Positions 49,245 to 58,676 of a stretch of DNA of 64,000 nt are shown here, piece by piece. Each line of letters begins with the position of its first letter. Positions within the stretch are counted from its first letter, which is position 1. The stretch is from NCBI GenBank assembly GCA_005808505.1, contig SYLX01000231.1, positions 1-64,000 on the forward strand. The letters are read 5' to 3'. The notes under the pieces were generated by a model, which made no database searches, was not told the origin of the DNA, and saw only the letters and a list, made by a program, of their open reading frames with translations. A program made the position numbers and the translations under genes. The stretch comes from Bdellovibrionales bacterium. Lineage in GTDB: Bacteria; Bdellovibrionota; Bdellovibrionia; Bdellovibrionales; JAMPXM01.

Positions 49245-50290
49245 TTGGCGGTCCGATTCGGGCCACTCATCGAGCCTGCCGCATCACCGGACTTCAACTC
49301 ATCGATTCGAACTCCGTAGACAACGAGCGACCCTTTCGAATCTGTCCGTACAACTTCGCCGTCAAAGTAAACGAGAGAAGCCGGATCGCTGCCGATCACA
49401 CCTTGGATTCGGTCACCGATCTTCAAATCATTTTCGAGACTTGGATTCACATCTCGCATCAGGAGACCGAACTGATTGTAATTGAGCGTTTCGTAGTCGC
49501 TCGGTCGCTCCCCTTTGCGACCTGCTGAAACCGGGAGCTTGCCTGAAAAACGCATGGAGATACGCGCAGGCTCATTGGGATCCTTGGGATAGAGCGCGGT
49601 TTCCCGACGTGAGAGCTTTTCAACTTGGTGAACGATGCGGCCAGGAAATTCCATAGCCGTGAGCTTTCCATCGTAAACGCAACCGGTGTCAAGGTTGATT
49701 CGATTCGGCTGCACATCGACTTCACGCACGGGCGTGTGGCCATGCACAACGACTTTTTCCCAGGGGTAGTGACTATTCAAGAACGGATAGCGACTCCACA
49801 ACATGTGCAGCTCGTGTTGTTTTTCGTCGAGCGTAGAGAGTGGTTGATTCGGCACACCGGCGTGAACAAAGAAATACTTTTCAGTTTCGTAAGAGAGCTT
49901 GAGGCCCCGAAAAAAATCCACGTGGGATTGAGGCATCTCGATGGAGCCTTCCGGGCCCGCGTAGTTTGCAAGCGTGCTCGTGCCTCCATTGAGAACAAAG
50001 AGCCCAGCTCCAGGCGATTCGGGATGCTCAAGAAAGTCGAGAAACATGGCTTCGTGATTGCCTTTGAGCGCTACGACTTCGCAACGCTCCTTTAACCGAA
50101 TCACGGTCTCGACGACTTGGCGTGAGTCAGGTCCGCGATCGACGTAATCGCCGAGGAAGACGACGAGATCTTCTTTTTGGATATTGAGCTTCATGAGCAG
50201 AGCTTCGAGCTCACGCGCACAGCCGTGAACGTCGCCTATGGCGAAGATGCGTCGGTCTCGATTCTGGACATTTTTCTGATCCGCTTGCAT
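49241..50290 (-). CDS. Ser/Thr-phosphatase-type metallophosphoesterase with C-terminal PilZ-like domain
   Basis: [38 protein letters not shown]-terminal RISMR...NYNQFGLL...[11 protein letters not shown]...VYGVRIDEL. Confidence 0.8.
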   Translation of the reverse strand: MQADQKNVQNRDRRIFAIGDVHGCARELEALLMKLNIQKEDLVVFLGDYVDRGPDSRQVVETVIRLKERCEVVALKGNHEAMFLDFLEHPESPGAGLFVLNGGTSTLANYAGPEGSIEMPQSHVDFFRGLKLSYETEKYFFVHAGVPNQPLSTLDEKQHELHMLWSRYPFLNSHYPWEKVVVHGHTPVREVDVQPNRINLDTGCVYDGKLTAMEFPGRIVHQVEKLSRRETALYPKDPNEPARISMRFSGKLPVSAGRKGERPSDYETLNYNQFGLLMRDVNPSLENDLKIGDRIQGVIGSDPASLVYFDGEVVRTDSKGSLVVYGVRIDELKSGDAAGSMSGPNRTAK

Positions 50291-50343
50291 GATCCCCAGT
50301 TTACGGAAATCGCGCTTCCCTGGGAAGCAAGAAGGTCACGCAA

Positions 50344-51114
50344 ATGGCTCAACTCAAACCGGAGATCCTAGCCCTCGGGCACGGCTGGATCGCGATCGAC
50401 AAACCTGCGGGCATGAGCGTTCATAATGACGCAGACGGTAGCGATGCGATCCAAATCGTTCGGACTTGGCTCGAATCGAGTGATCCCGAAGCATTGAAAG
50501 CGGCTACCGCAACCCATTGGGAAAAAGCGAAATTTCCTCCGGCGCCCGTTCACCGGCTCGATCGCGAAACGAGCGGCATCCTCCTCCTGGCCACACGTCG
50601 AGACGAGGCAACTAAGCTTCAGCAAGCCATGGAAAAACGCGAAAGCCGGAAGATTTATCGCGCCATCTTGCGAGGAAAACTCCGCGAAGAAAGCGGCAAG
50701 TGGCATTGGCCTTTGAGCGACAAAGCCGAAGGACGCATGAACCCACAAGGCAAAGCTGCAGATCGCAAAGACTGTGAGACGCGCTTCCGGGTTTTGAGAG
50801 CGAACGACCACTTAAGTGAGATTGAGCTCGAACTCATAACGGGTCGCCAACACCAGATCCGCCGACATGCAGCCCTCGCAAAACATGCAGTCGTCGGCGA
50901 CAAACGTTACGGAGATATGAAGCACTCAAATTTAATCGCGAAACTCTTCGGCGTTGAACGCATGCTCTTGCACGCGTCGTCTCTGGAAATTTACATTGGC
51001 GAAACGTCTTATTTGAAAGTCGAAGCTCCCTTGCCCGATGAATTCTCGAAAGTGTTTGGAGTCCCGTCAGCGCAAGCCACATCAACGGTGCGGCCGGATC
51101 GAAAAGAGGGTTGA
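50344..51114 (+). CDS. RluA-family RNA pseudouridine synthase
   Basis: VHRLDRETSGILLLATRRDEA and ELITGRQHQIRRHAALAKHAVVGDKRYG. Confidence 0.92.
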   Translation: MAQLKPEILALGHGWIAIDKPAGMSVHNDADGSDAIQIVRTWLESSDPEALKAATATHWEKAKFPPAPVHRLDRETSGILLLATRRDEATKLQQAMEKRESRKIYRAILRGKLREESGKWHWPLSDKAEGRMNPQGKAADRKDCETRFRVLRANDHLSEIELELITGRQHQIRRHAALAKHAVVGDKRYGDMKHSNLIAKLFGVERMLLHASSLEIYIGETSYLKVEAPLPDEFSKVFGVPSAQATSTVRPDRKEG

Positions 51115-51950
51115 AGATGACAAAAAACGAGCGCGTCGAATTTGTTTTGAAGAGACTGAATGAACTTTATCCCGATCCACCGGTCCCTCTTGATCACACG
51201 GATGCCTACACGCTTCTTATCGCGGTTTTGCTGTCAGCACAGTGTACGGATGTTCGCGTGAACCTGGTAACGCCTCACCTCTTCACCCGTGCGAAACGCC
51301 CTGAGGATATGGTCAAAATTCCCGTCGAGGAGATCCAAGCCATCATTCGCCCGTGCGGACTTAGCCCGCAAAAGGCGAAAGCGATTGCGGGCCTCTCAAG
51401 AATTCTTCTGGATGAGCACGCAGGCCAAGTTCCCAACACTCTTGAAGCTCTCGAAAGGCTTCCTGGAGTGGGACACAAGACAGCGCAAGTCGTGATGGCG
51501 CAAGCTTTCGGTGTACCGTCTTTTCCGGTCGACACGCACATACACCGACTCGCTCATCGCTGGGGCCTCAGCGACGGGAAAAGCGTCGATCGAACCGAGA
51601 GAGATTTGAAGTCCGCGTTTCCCGAAGCCACTTGGAATAAGCTGCACTTGCAGATTATTTTCTACGGACGCGAGCACTGCACGGCCCGAGGTTGCGACGG
51701 AACCGTTTGCGAAATTTGCCGCACGCTATTTCCCAAACGAAAGACGCCGCTTGCGAATGCGTCAGGAAAAAAACCGCGCGCGAAAGATTCGTCTGAGTCG
51801 GTCACTCTGATGACCGCGAAAAAAGCACAACAGAAAGTCGTCAAAGCCGTTCGTGGAGCGAAAAAGCTGGCCAAAGCGACAGCGACTCCCGTCCGGAAAG
51901 CACTCTCCAAAACAAAAAGCTCGACCAAAGCCTTGCGCTCAACCCGCTAA
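51111..51950 (+). CDS. nth: Endonuclease III (paralog 2) with basic Lys/Ala-rich C-terminal tail
   Basis: LLSAQCTDVRVNLVTP, RLPGVGHKTAQVVMAQAFGVPSFPVDTHIHRLAHRWGL, CTARGCDGTVCEIC; tail KKAQQKVVKAVRGAKKLAKATATPVRKALSKTKSSTKALRSTR. Confidence 0.9.
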   Translation: MKMTKNERVEFVLKRLNELYPDPPVPLDHTDAYTLLIAVLLSAQCTDVRVNLVTPHLFTRAKRPEDMVKIPVEEIQAIIRPCGLSPQKAKAIAGLSRILLDEHAGQVPNTLEALERLPGVGHKTAQVVMAQAFGVPSFPVDTHIHRLAHRWGLSDGKSVDRTERDLKSAFPEATWNKLHLQIIFYGREHCTARGCDGTVCEICRTLFPKRKTPLANASGKKPRAKDSSESVTLMTAKKAQQKVVKAVRGAKKLAKATATPVRKALSKTKSSTKALRSTR

Positions 51951-52056
51951 AAGCCTTGCTCAGAGCGCTTTTCACGCGACCGAAGTCCAGTTTGGTTCCA
52001 TTTTGGAGCTTAGCTGTTCCCTAATTTAATTTCCCCTCGTTAGGCTGGTTGAGGCG

Positions 52057-52079
52057 GAAAAATCCGAGGGGGATTTTTC
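52057..52079. terminator. Hairpin GAAAAATCC-GAGGG-GGATTTTTC (terminator or 5' UTR element)
   Basis: Perfect 9-bp stem with 5-nt loop between nth and the metalloprotease-like gene. Confidence 0.5.
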
Positions 52080-52136
52080 TCGCCGCACACCAAGCAACTG
52101 CATCACGCAGCTATGGACATCTTGAGGGGGAAATCC

Positions 52137-53045
52137 ATGCGAGTTTCGACTCTTAAACTAGCGGCCTTCGCCGCGGTCGCGCTCACAGCGACAAGCTTTG
52201 CGTCGACGGGTCACGATCACACGCTCTGCTCGGGCTTTGTTCCTGAAAACGACATGAAGATTCCGGTCGGGCAAGTTCGCTCGCTCAATCGCATGGACAC
52301 TCCTACAGCCGGCATCAGCGAAGAGCAATTCAACCAAGTCATCGACCGCGTTGAAAAACTCTATGCTGCAGAATTCACCGAAGCTGGAGCAAAACTCCAA
52401 GCCAATCGCAAGTGGAATGACCCCACGGTTAACGCCAGCGCGCAACAATCGGGCACGACTTGGATCATCAACATGTACGGCGGACTCGCTCGCCACGCGG
52501 CGATCAACGTTGAAGGTTTCGCCCTCGTCGCCTGCCACGAAATCGGGCACCATATCGGTGGCGCGCCGAAAAAAGAAAGCTGGTGGGGCAGCGCTTGGGC
52601 GACAAATGAAGGCGGTTCGGATTACTTCGCGACTCTGAAATGCTTGCGCAAGTATTTCGCGGAAGACGACAACGAGACTATCATTGCCAACACCCAGATC
52701 GAACCTCTCGTTCAATCGAACTGCGAAACGCAATTTGCAACTCGGCAAGACCAACTCATCTGCATGCGCAGCTCGATTGCGGGCATGAGCGTAGCCACGC
52801 TTTTCATGGATCTTCGCAAGGAGACAAAGCAGCCTAAGTTCGATACTCCCGATACGAAAGTTGTGCGCCAGATGGACCACAACCATCCCGGAACGCAGTG
52901 CCGTCTCGACACATACTTCCAAGGTGCGATTTGCAAAGTGGACGTCTCGGCTCGGTTGAGCAACTCGGATTACCGCGAAGGCTCTTGCGCGGCCCCCGTT
53001 GACACGGTTGGTTTGCGTCCTCTCTGCTGGTTCAAGCCCGACTAA
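52137..53045 (+). CDS. Secreted HExxH metalloprotease-like protein of unknown family
   Basis: Signal peptide, FALVACHEIGHHIGGAPKKESWWGSAWATNEGGSDYFA; start ATG 52137 behind GAGGGGGA. Confidence 0.7.
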   Translation: MRVSTLKLAAFAAVALTATSFASTGHDHTLCSGFVPENDMKIPVGQVRSLNRMDTPTAGISEEQFNQVIDRVEKLYAAEFTEAGAKLQANRKWNDPTVNASAQQSGTTWIINMYGGLARHAAINVEGFALVACHEIGHHIGGAPKKESWWGSAWATNEGGSDYFATLKCLRKYFAEDDNETIIANTQIEPLVQSNCETQFATRQDQLICMRSSIAGMSVATLFMDLRKETKQPKFDTPDTKVVRQMDHNHPGTQCRLDTYFQGAICKVDVSARLSNSDYREGSCAAPVDTVGLRPLCWFKPD

Positions 53046-53077
53046 GGCGCTTGGACAACGATTCAAGGATTTCTAAA

Positions 53078-53106
53078 GCCGAGGGGGCGACTCCCTCGGC
53101 TTTTTT
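53078..53106 (+). terminator. Rho-independent terminator
   Basis: GCCGAGGG-ggcgact-CCCTCGGC followed by TTTTTT. Confidence 0.9.
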
Positions 53107-53155
53107 GTTTCTTCCGATGCTTTAGGGGGCATGCTACACTCAACCTTTTCTCCTA

Positions 53156-56100
53156 ATGGAAAGGTCCGACGCTTTGGCGGGTGTACGTCTCATAGCCGTT
53201 CTCTTCTGCGAACCCGAAGCTTTGCGCTTCACGGGCGAACGATTGAAGAGCGTGTTTGATCTCCCCGATTCGATTCCTGCAAGTCGGCCGCTTCTTGACG
53301 GCGAACTTGAGGCCAACTTCGTTTCGGCCCACTTGCGAGCAGCTGATGTGCCGCTCGCCTTTCACAGAGAATCACACGTTGGCACTTCCACGACCGGCCC
53401 CGGAAGTTTTACAAGTCGTCACGAAATGGCTTTAAAGCTCGAAGCTTACGGTCGAAAACTTCAGTACCTCTTTAGCGACGACTTGATCCTCACCGGTCAT
53501 CAAGTTCTCTTCCATCCCTACTCAAAGTTCGTTCCTCGCCATCTTCTTCCACTGAGCGTGAACGTCACGGGGGATCTTCGCTCGCGTCCGCGCTATGGTC
53601 GTTTAAGTGCGTGGCAGATCGAGGCCGATCAAGTTCTGATGAGCGTGATGCTCGCCGCCGCTCGCGCTTCGCGGCTTGCAGCCATGAGCGACGAGATGGA
53701 CCCGCTGTCGCTTTATTTTTGTCACGATGATCTCACACACGAACCGCGCCAAGCTTTGCGTTTAGAAAGCGTTGAGATCGGCGGCGAAGAATGGGGACCT
53801 TGGCGGCTTTCGTCAGCCATCCATGAACCCCACTCGGGTGTTCATTACGGACGCGCCCGCATTGAACTTGATCCTGATGAACTCGGTGACTTGCACGGTC
53901 TTGCGGAGAGTTTCTTTCTTGATCGCGAGCGCCGAAAAATTTTGTTTCACGGATTCACCGATCAACTCAGTCGCCTACGCGCTACTTTGCCTACGCATTC
54001 AAGCGGTGAACAAACGGGTCTCTCGATTCACCTCTCGGGCCATGCGCAGATCCAAGCGGCCATCTCGGAAGTCGATGAACTCATCTTCGGCGATGCAGAT
54101 TTGAGCGACGGGCGACATGCACTGAAGGTTCACCCCGCTTCGTTTGAGGTAGCGTCGGAAAAAGTTCGACCGAAACTTTCGATGACGGGTGATGGAAGCT
54201 TCCGCTTTCAAGCTGTGATTGAAACTCCCACGATTCGCTGGGAGGCCCATGGCCTCCCCCAGAGCATGGCGTATCTGCTCCTGAATTTGCAGCAAGGACT
54301 GGGCGCGACGACCGGTTATTCAAATACGCAAATCGCGCACGCCCGCAAAGGCGCCAAGCGCGAGCGCGATATGAAGATTTTAAAAAGCGTCGGCACGGCG
54401 ATTTTGATCTTTTTCGACGCCGCGAATTTTGCGCTCGGCCTGCCGCTCTCGGATGGGACGAAAGCTTCAAGCGAGAAAGAAGTTTGCGAATCGCTCTTCA
54501 ATCGGCTTGGCTCCTTGATCTTGAAATCAGAGGGTTGGCCCACTCAGACCGGTAGCCTCGCGGAGCTCTGCTCAAAGAACGTGACGACATTGATCGAAGG
54601 CTTCGTCAAACAAGTCGCGATGGATTTTCAAGGACGTGCGATTTCGCTCTTCCTCCCGGAAGGCGAGCTTCGCGTACAAGGTCTCTCTCGTCCGATCGCC
54701 TTGTTGTTTCACGCGATGGTCGCAGATCTTGCGCAGAATACGAACGGCACCTGCTTTACGAAAGCGCGCGCGAAGTACTTTGATGACTTCATGAATGGTC
54801 GGGCACATCCGGAACGTGAAGACATGGCGCTTCGCCATGAGGTTGCGCCTGAGGTTGCAGCCCGTATGGTTTATCAGCCCGGTATCAACGAGCGCTACCG
54901 GGCCCCTGAAGCGAGTCATCCTCCGCGCGGTGAACATTTGTTGGGGCTTCTGAATCAAGGTTTTGACATCACCATCGACGGGAAAGTCGTCGAAGAATTC
55001 AACGCCAACGAGTTCCGCCCCGAATTCACGATCCGTGATGCAGACGGAACACTCGGCCCAGATGAGGCGGTTCCTACCGGCGGACACAAGATCAACTGGT
55101 TTGAACTTCATCCGAAATTTTTCTTTAAGGGTGTCGAAATCTCGGGCGAGCAAGCACAGAAGCTCTCGCGCGAAGGCTTACTTGAGTTCAACGGAACTCT
55201 ATACCGCGTGAAGAAACAAGATCTTCCTTCGCTCCAGCGGCTGACACGCTTCTGGGCGAGCATTCAGTCTAACGATGCGCGACTGCCTAAGTCGAAACGT
55301 CGCAAGACGGAAGAAACGTACTATCAACTTCCTCGCAGCCAAACTCTCGAGCTACTCGCCCTGCGCGCGACAGGCGTGAAAATGCGAGGCGGCGCACGCT
55401 GGGATGAAGTCACGAAGTTTTACGACTCTCTCGACCAACCTCGCGAGAATCTAGAGCTGCCCGACTCCTTCAAGACGAATCTGCAGCCGTATCAAGTGAC
55501 GGGCGTCCAATGGATTGCCGACCTCCACAATCTAGGTTTAGGCGGAATTCTTGCCGATGACATGGGCCTCGGCAAGACGGTCACGAGTCTCGCTTTCCTG
55601 GAGCTACTTCGCGCTCAGGGGCGAATGGGTCATTGCTTGGTCGTCGTCCCGACTTCGCTCACCTACAATTGGCTATCGGAAGCCCAACGCTTTGCCCCCG
55701 AGATGAAGATGAGTATCTTCGCTGGTCGCGAGAGCGATGCGATGTTCGATTTCCTAAGGGAGAACGAGCAAGGAGTCGTCGTCTGCACGTACGGTCTTCT
55801 TCAGGAGCATGTTGAGGTCTTCCAACAAGTGCGCTGGTCGCTTCTGATATTGGACGAGGCTCAGAATCTCAAGAACATCACGACAAAGCGAACGACGGCG
55901 GCGAGAAAACTCGATGCCGCATTCAAACTTTGCCTGACCGGAACGCCTCTTGAAAACCATTACGGCGAGCTTTATTCACTCTTTGATCTGATCGTCCCGA
56001 GCTCGCTCGGAGATCTTGCGTTCTTCCGCGAAAAGTACGTGAATCCCGTGCGCGTGCTTCGTGAAGATATCGATTTCTTGAAGTTAAAGACAAAGCCTCT

Positions 56101-56887
56101 ACTGCTTCGCCGCACGAAATCGCAAGTCCTCCACCAATTGCCACCGAAAGTTGAGACGACGGTCAAATTGCCCTTTGATGAAGACCAACGGCGCATTTAC
56201 CGCGACATCGCTTCGAGCTATAACGAACAAGTCCAGATGCAAATCGCTCGTCAAGGCGAAGCGAAGAGTCAGCTGCAGATGTTGACGGCTCTTTTGCGTT
56301 TGCGCCAAGTTTGTTCGGATCCAGCCTCTATTCCGGGAGTTCGGTACGAAGGTGAGCCTCCTAAGATTTCGACTTTGCTCGAAGCCATCCGGGAGCTCAC
56401 CGAAGGTGGGGCGAGCGCTTTGATCTTCACGCAGTTTTTGGCGACGTACGAGCGGATTCGCGCAGCACTCACGGAAGCCGGCGTCCGCCATTACGATATC
56501 AACGGTGCCGATTCGAGGCTCAATCGTGAGAAAAAGCTCCGCGCTTTCCAAGATGAGGAAAAAGGTGCCGTCATGCTCATGACGCTGAAAACCGGCGGCG
56601 TGGGACTCAATCTCGTGAAAGCAAGCTACATCTTTCACGTTGAACCTTGGTGGAATCCGGCGGTTGAAAACCAAGCGACCGACCGCGCCCACCGCATTGG
56701 TCAGACTAAAACCGTGCAAGTCTATCGCTACATCATCAAAGATTCGGTCGAAGAGAAGATCGAGCTTTTAAAAGACATTAAGTCGAAGCGATTCGATGCG
56801 CTCTTTGCGGTGAGCGAAGCCGACACGGAACTGGCGAATGGTTCAAGCGCGTTGACGCAAAAAGATTTCGAATTCCTCCTGAGCTAA
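53156..56887 (+). CDS. SNF2/Swi2-family helicase-like ATPase
   Basis: 1243 aa; LGGILADDMGLGKTVTSLAFLELL, LILDEAQNLKN, LTGTPLENHYGELYSLFDLI, ATDRAHRIGQTKTVQVYRYI. Confidence 0.93.
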   Translation: MERSDALAGVRLIAVLFCEPEALRFTGERLKSVFDLPDSIPASRPLLDGELEANFVSAHLRAADVPLAFHRESHVGTSTTGPGSFTSRHEMALKLEAYGRKLQYLFSDDLILTGHQVLFHPYSKFVPRHLLPLSVNVTGDLRSRPRYGRLSAWQIEADQVLMSVMLAAARASRLAAMSDEMDPLSLYFCHDDLTHEPRQALRLESVEIGGEEWGPWRLSSAIHEPHSGVHYGRARIELDPDELGDLHGLAESFFLDRERRKILFHGFTDQLSRLRATLPTHSSGEQTGLSIHLSGHAQIQAAISEVDELIFGDADLSDGRHALKVHPASFEVASEKVRPKLSMTGDGSFRFQAVIETPTIRWEAHGLPQSMAYLLLNLQQGLGATTGYSNTQIAHARKGAKRERDMKILKSVGTAILIFFDAANFALGLPLSDGTKASSEKEVCESLFNRLGSLILKSEGWPTQTGSLAELCSKNVTTLIEGFVKQVAMDFQGRAISLFLPEGELRVQGLSRPIALLFHAMVADLAQNTNGTCFTKARAKYFDDFMNGRAHPEREDMALRHEVAPEVAARMVYQPGINERYRAPEASHPPRGEHLLGLLNQGFDITIDGKVVEEFNANEFRPEFTIRDADGTLGPDEAVPTGGHKINWFELHPKFFFKGVEISGEQAQKLSREGLLEFNGTLYRVKKQDLPSLQRLTRFWASIQSNDARLPKSKRRKTEETYYQLPRSQTLELLALRATGVKMRGGARWDEVTKFYDSLDQPRENLELPDSFKTNLQPYQVTGVQWIADLHNLGLGGILADDMGLGKTVTSLAFLELLRAQGRMGHCLVVVPTSLTYNWLSEAQRFAPEMKMSIFAGRESDAMFDFLRENEQGVVVCTYGLLQEHVEVFQQVRWSLLILDEAQNLKNITTKRTTAARKLDAAFKLCLTGTPLENHYGELYSLFDLIVPSSLGDLAFFREKYVNPVRVLREDIDFLKLKTKPLLLRRTKSQVLHQLPPKVETTVKLPFDEDQRRIYRDIASSYNEQVQMQIARQGEAKSQLQMLTALLRLRQVCSDPASIPGVRYEGEPPKISTLLEAIRELTEGGASALIFTQFLATYERIRAALTEAGVRHYDINGADSRLNREKKLRAFQDEEKGAVMLMTLKTGGVGLNLVKASYIFHVEPWWNPAVENQATDRAHRIGQTKTVQVYRYIIKDSVEEKIELLKDIKSKRFDALFAVSEADTELANGSSALTQKDFEFLLS

Positions 56888-56898
56888 ACTCAGAGCCC

Positions 56899-56938
56899 AA
56901 ATAAAAACGGCCACCGCAACGGGTGGCCGTTTTTATTT
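56899..56938. terminator. Bidirectional Rho-independent terminator between convergent genes
   Basis: AAATAAAAACGGCCACC-gcaacg-GGTGGCCGTTTTTATTT, perfect 17-bp stem. Confidence 0.92.
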
Positions 56939-56949
56939 AGATCCCCGTG

Positions 56950-57049
56950 AGGGGATGCTTCTTTGCAGCTCCGCAAGGAATCCTTCTGTGCGGCCCTTCA
57001 AGGGATCTTTCTCTGCGGCCCCATAAGGGATCTTTCTCTGCGGCCCCTT
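56950..57049. repeat. Tandem repeat, four units of 25 bp
   Basis: Units at 56950, 56975, 57000 and 57025; consensus AAGGGATCTTTCTCTGCGGCCCCWT; the last two units differ only at their final bases. Confidence 0.88.
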
Positions 57050-57623
57050 AAGGGCCGACGTAATCCACTTCAACGGCGATCGAACAGGTTGGATCGCTTC
57101 CGTAACTCTCGCACTTCACGTACGGAGTCATGGCTCCAGAATCCCCTTGCGCCACTTGGAAGCCAAAGAGCAGTTCGCGCAGTTTTTCCGCGTCGGCGCC
57201 CGTCTTCACCGTGCGCTTGCGGCCCTTTACGCTCTCAGGTTGGTTGAAGAACTCGCAATTTGAAACCATGTCCTCGCCATTCTTTGTCGGCTTCATCGAG
57301 CAAGTTAAATCAAATACGGCGAGTGATTTGCCGTCCGTTTTTTTAACTTCCTTTGCTCCGACTTTCAAAAGCGCTTGGTAGAGTTGCGGGCTACGTGCGG
57401 GCTTCTCCGCTGGAGCACCTTCCGGAGTCTCCGGAGACTTTGCAACTGGAGCCGTTTGCGCCGTGGGTTTCGCGGCAGCGGCGTTTGCTTCCGGTTTTGC
57501 CGCACCGGATTTTGTCGCACACGCGGGAGCGATTCCCAGTAGCGAAATCATGACCATCGCCGTCGTCGCCGACATGAGAGCTGTTCCAAGTCCTTGCGCT
57601 TTAACTGCTTTGCTAATTTTCAT
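57048..57623 (-). CDS. Secreted protein of unknown function
   Basis: Start ATG 57623 (MKISKAVKAQGLG...) with GGAGGC SD; Ala/Pro-rich region near the N-terminus. Confidence 0.6.
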   Translation of the reverse strand: MKISKAVKAQGLGTALMSATTAMVMISLLGIAPACATKSGAAKPEANAAAAKPTAQTAPVAKSPETPEGAPAEKPARSPQLYQALLKVGAKEVKKTDGKSLAVFDLTCSMKPTKNGEDMVSNCEFFNQPESVKGRKRTVKTGADAEKLRELLFGFQVAQGDSGAMTPYVKCESYGSDPTCSIAVEVDYVGP

Positions 57624-57662
57624 TTTGCCTCCACGGCGTTGGTTTCTTTCGAACTCCAAACT

Positions 57663-58598
57663 TCAGTAGCGAACCCGTACTTCAATATCCGTTTTTGCCG
57701 GCGGATGGTAAGCCATGATGCCGCGCTCAACGCAAGATCTTAGGCGATCCGAAAAGCCATTGGCTTCCTGACGATCCTTCATCTCCGCAAAACGCCCTTG
57801 CTTGTAGAGAGCCGTGTATTCAAGGCGACCAAAACGCAACGGATCCGCAACGCCTTCGTCTTTTGCACAAGTCTTTAGGGAGTTGATCAGTGGCTCGAGA
57901 GTTTTCTGCGGATCCGAAATGCCTTTTGCGTAGACATCGAAGCCTTCAAGATTTTCTCCGCTCTCGATCATCTTGCGATCGATTGGCTTGCCCGTGAACC
58001 CTGAGATGTAGGTCATCCCTTCCGGATTGATGCTTGAGGCGGCTTGCGTAAAAGCCTGAGCGCTATCTGCTCGAGGGGCTTTTCGAACGGTGTCGAGATT
58101 GCCATTTTTGAATTCAAGCGAGAGGCGACCGATATAACTAATTTGGCCAGCTTCGATGCGAAAGCCTTCTTTGAAGACGTCATCCAGATCCCAAACTTTT
58201 GAAATGCCGCAACCGAGACGACCCGTTTTGTACGTTCCTGGATCTAGTTTCTCGAAGACCGTATTTTGCCCGGCTTTGACATTAACAAAATAACTCTTTT
58301 TATTTTCGGTGTTGATGAAACGCCAACGGCAGGCGGCATCGTTTGCGAGGCCTGTTCCCTTTAATTCCGCGATCAACAACACCGCGCCATCACCTTGGCC
58401 CGCACGCGAAGCCGGGACCGGTAAAACATTTTTTGTTTGTATGTTCTCGCCCCCGCGCTCAGGAGCCGTGGAAACTGTTTCGCAACCCGTTAGGCCGAAC
58501 GCTGCAACTAACGATCCCGCAAAGAAGAGAAGAGAAGTACGGAGCAACAAGTTTCGTCGACGTTGCAAACGCGTCGCGCGATGAATTGAGAACGTCAT
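57663..58598 (-). CDS. Putative lipoprotein of unknown function
   Basis: 311 aa, lipobox-like FGLTGCETV. Confidence 0.65.
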   Translation of the reverse strand: MTFSIHRATRLQRRRNLLLRTSLLFFAGSLVAAFGLTGCETVSTAPERGGENIQTKNVLPVPASRAGQGDGAVLLIAELKGTGLANDAACRWRFINTENKKSYFVNVKAGQNTVFEKLDPGTYKTGRLGCGISKVWDLDDVFKEGFRIEAGQISYIGRLSLEFKNGNLDTVRKAPRADSAQAFTQAASSINPEGMTYISGFTGKPIDRKMIESGENLEGFDVYAKGISDPQKTLEPLINSLKTCAKDEGVADPLRFGRLEYTALYKQGRFAEMKDRQEANGFSDRLRSCVERGIMAYHPPAKTDIEVRVRY

Positions 58599-58676
58599 GC
58601 TGAAAGTCTCCCTGAATCAATGAGTCGAGCCTACAAGCCCGACATGGTCGCTTGAATCAGAGGATCGATCAAGAGC

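Noticed and set aside
52158-53066. 302-aa minus-strand ORF
   Set aside because: Antisense to the secreted HExxH protein, which has a signal peptide, SD and terminator; the minus ORF has no recognisable features.
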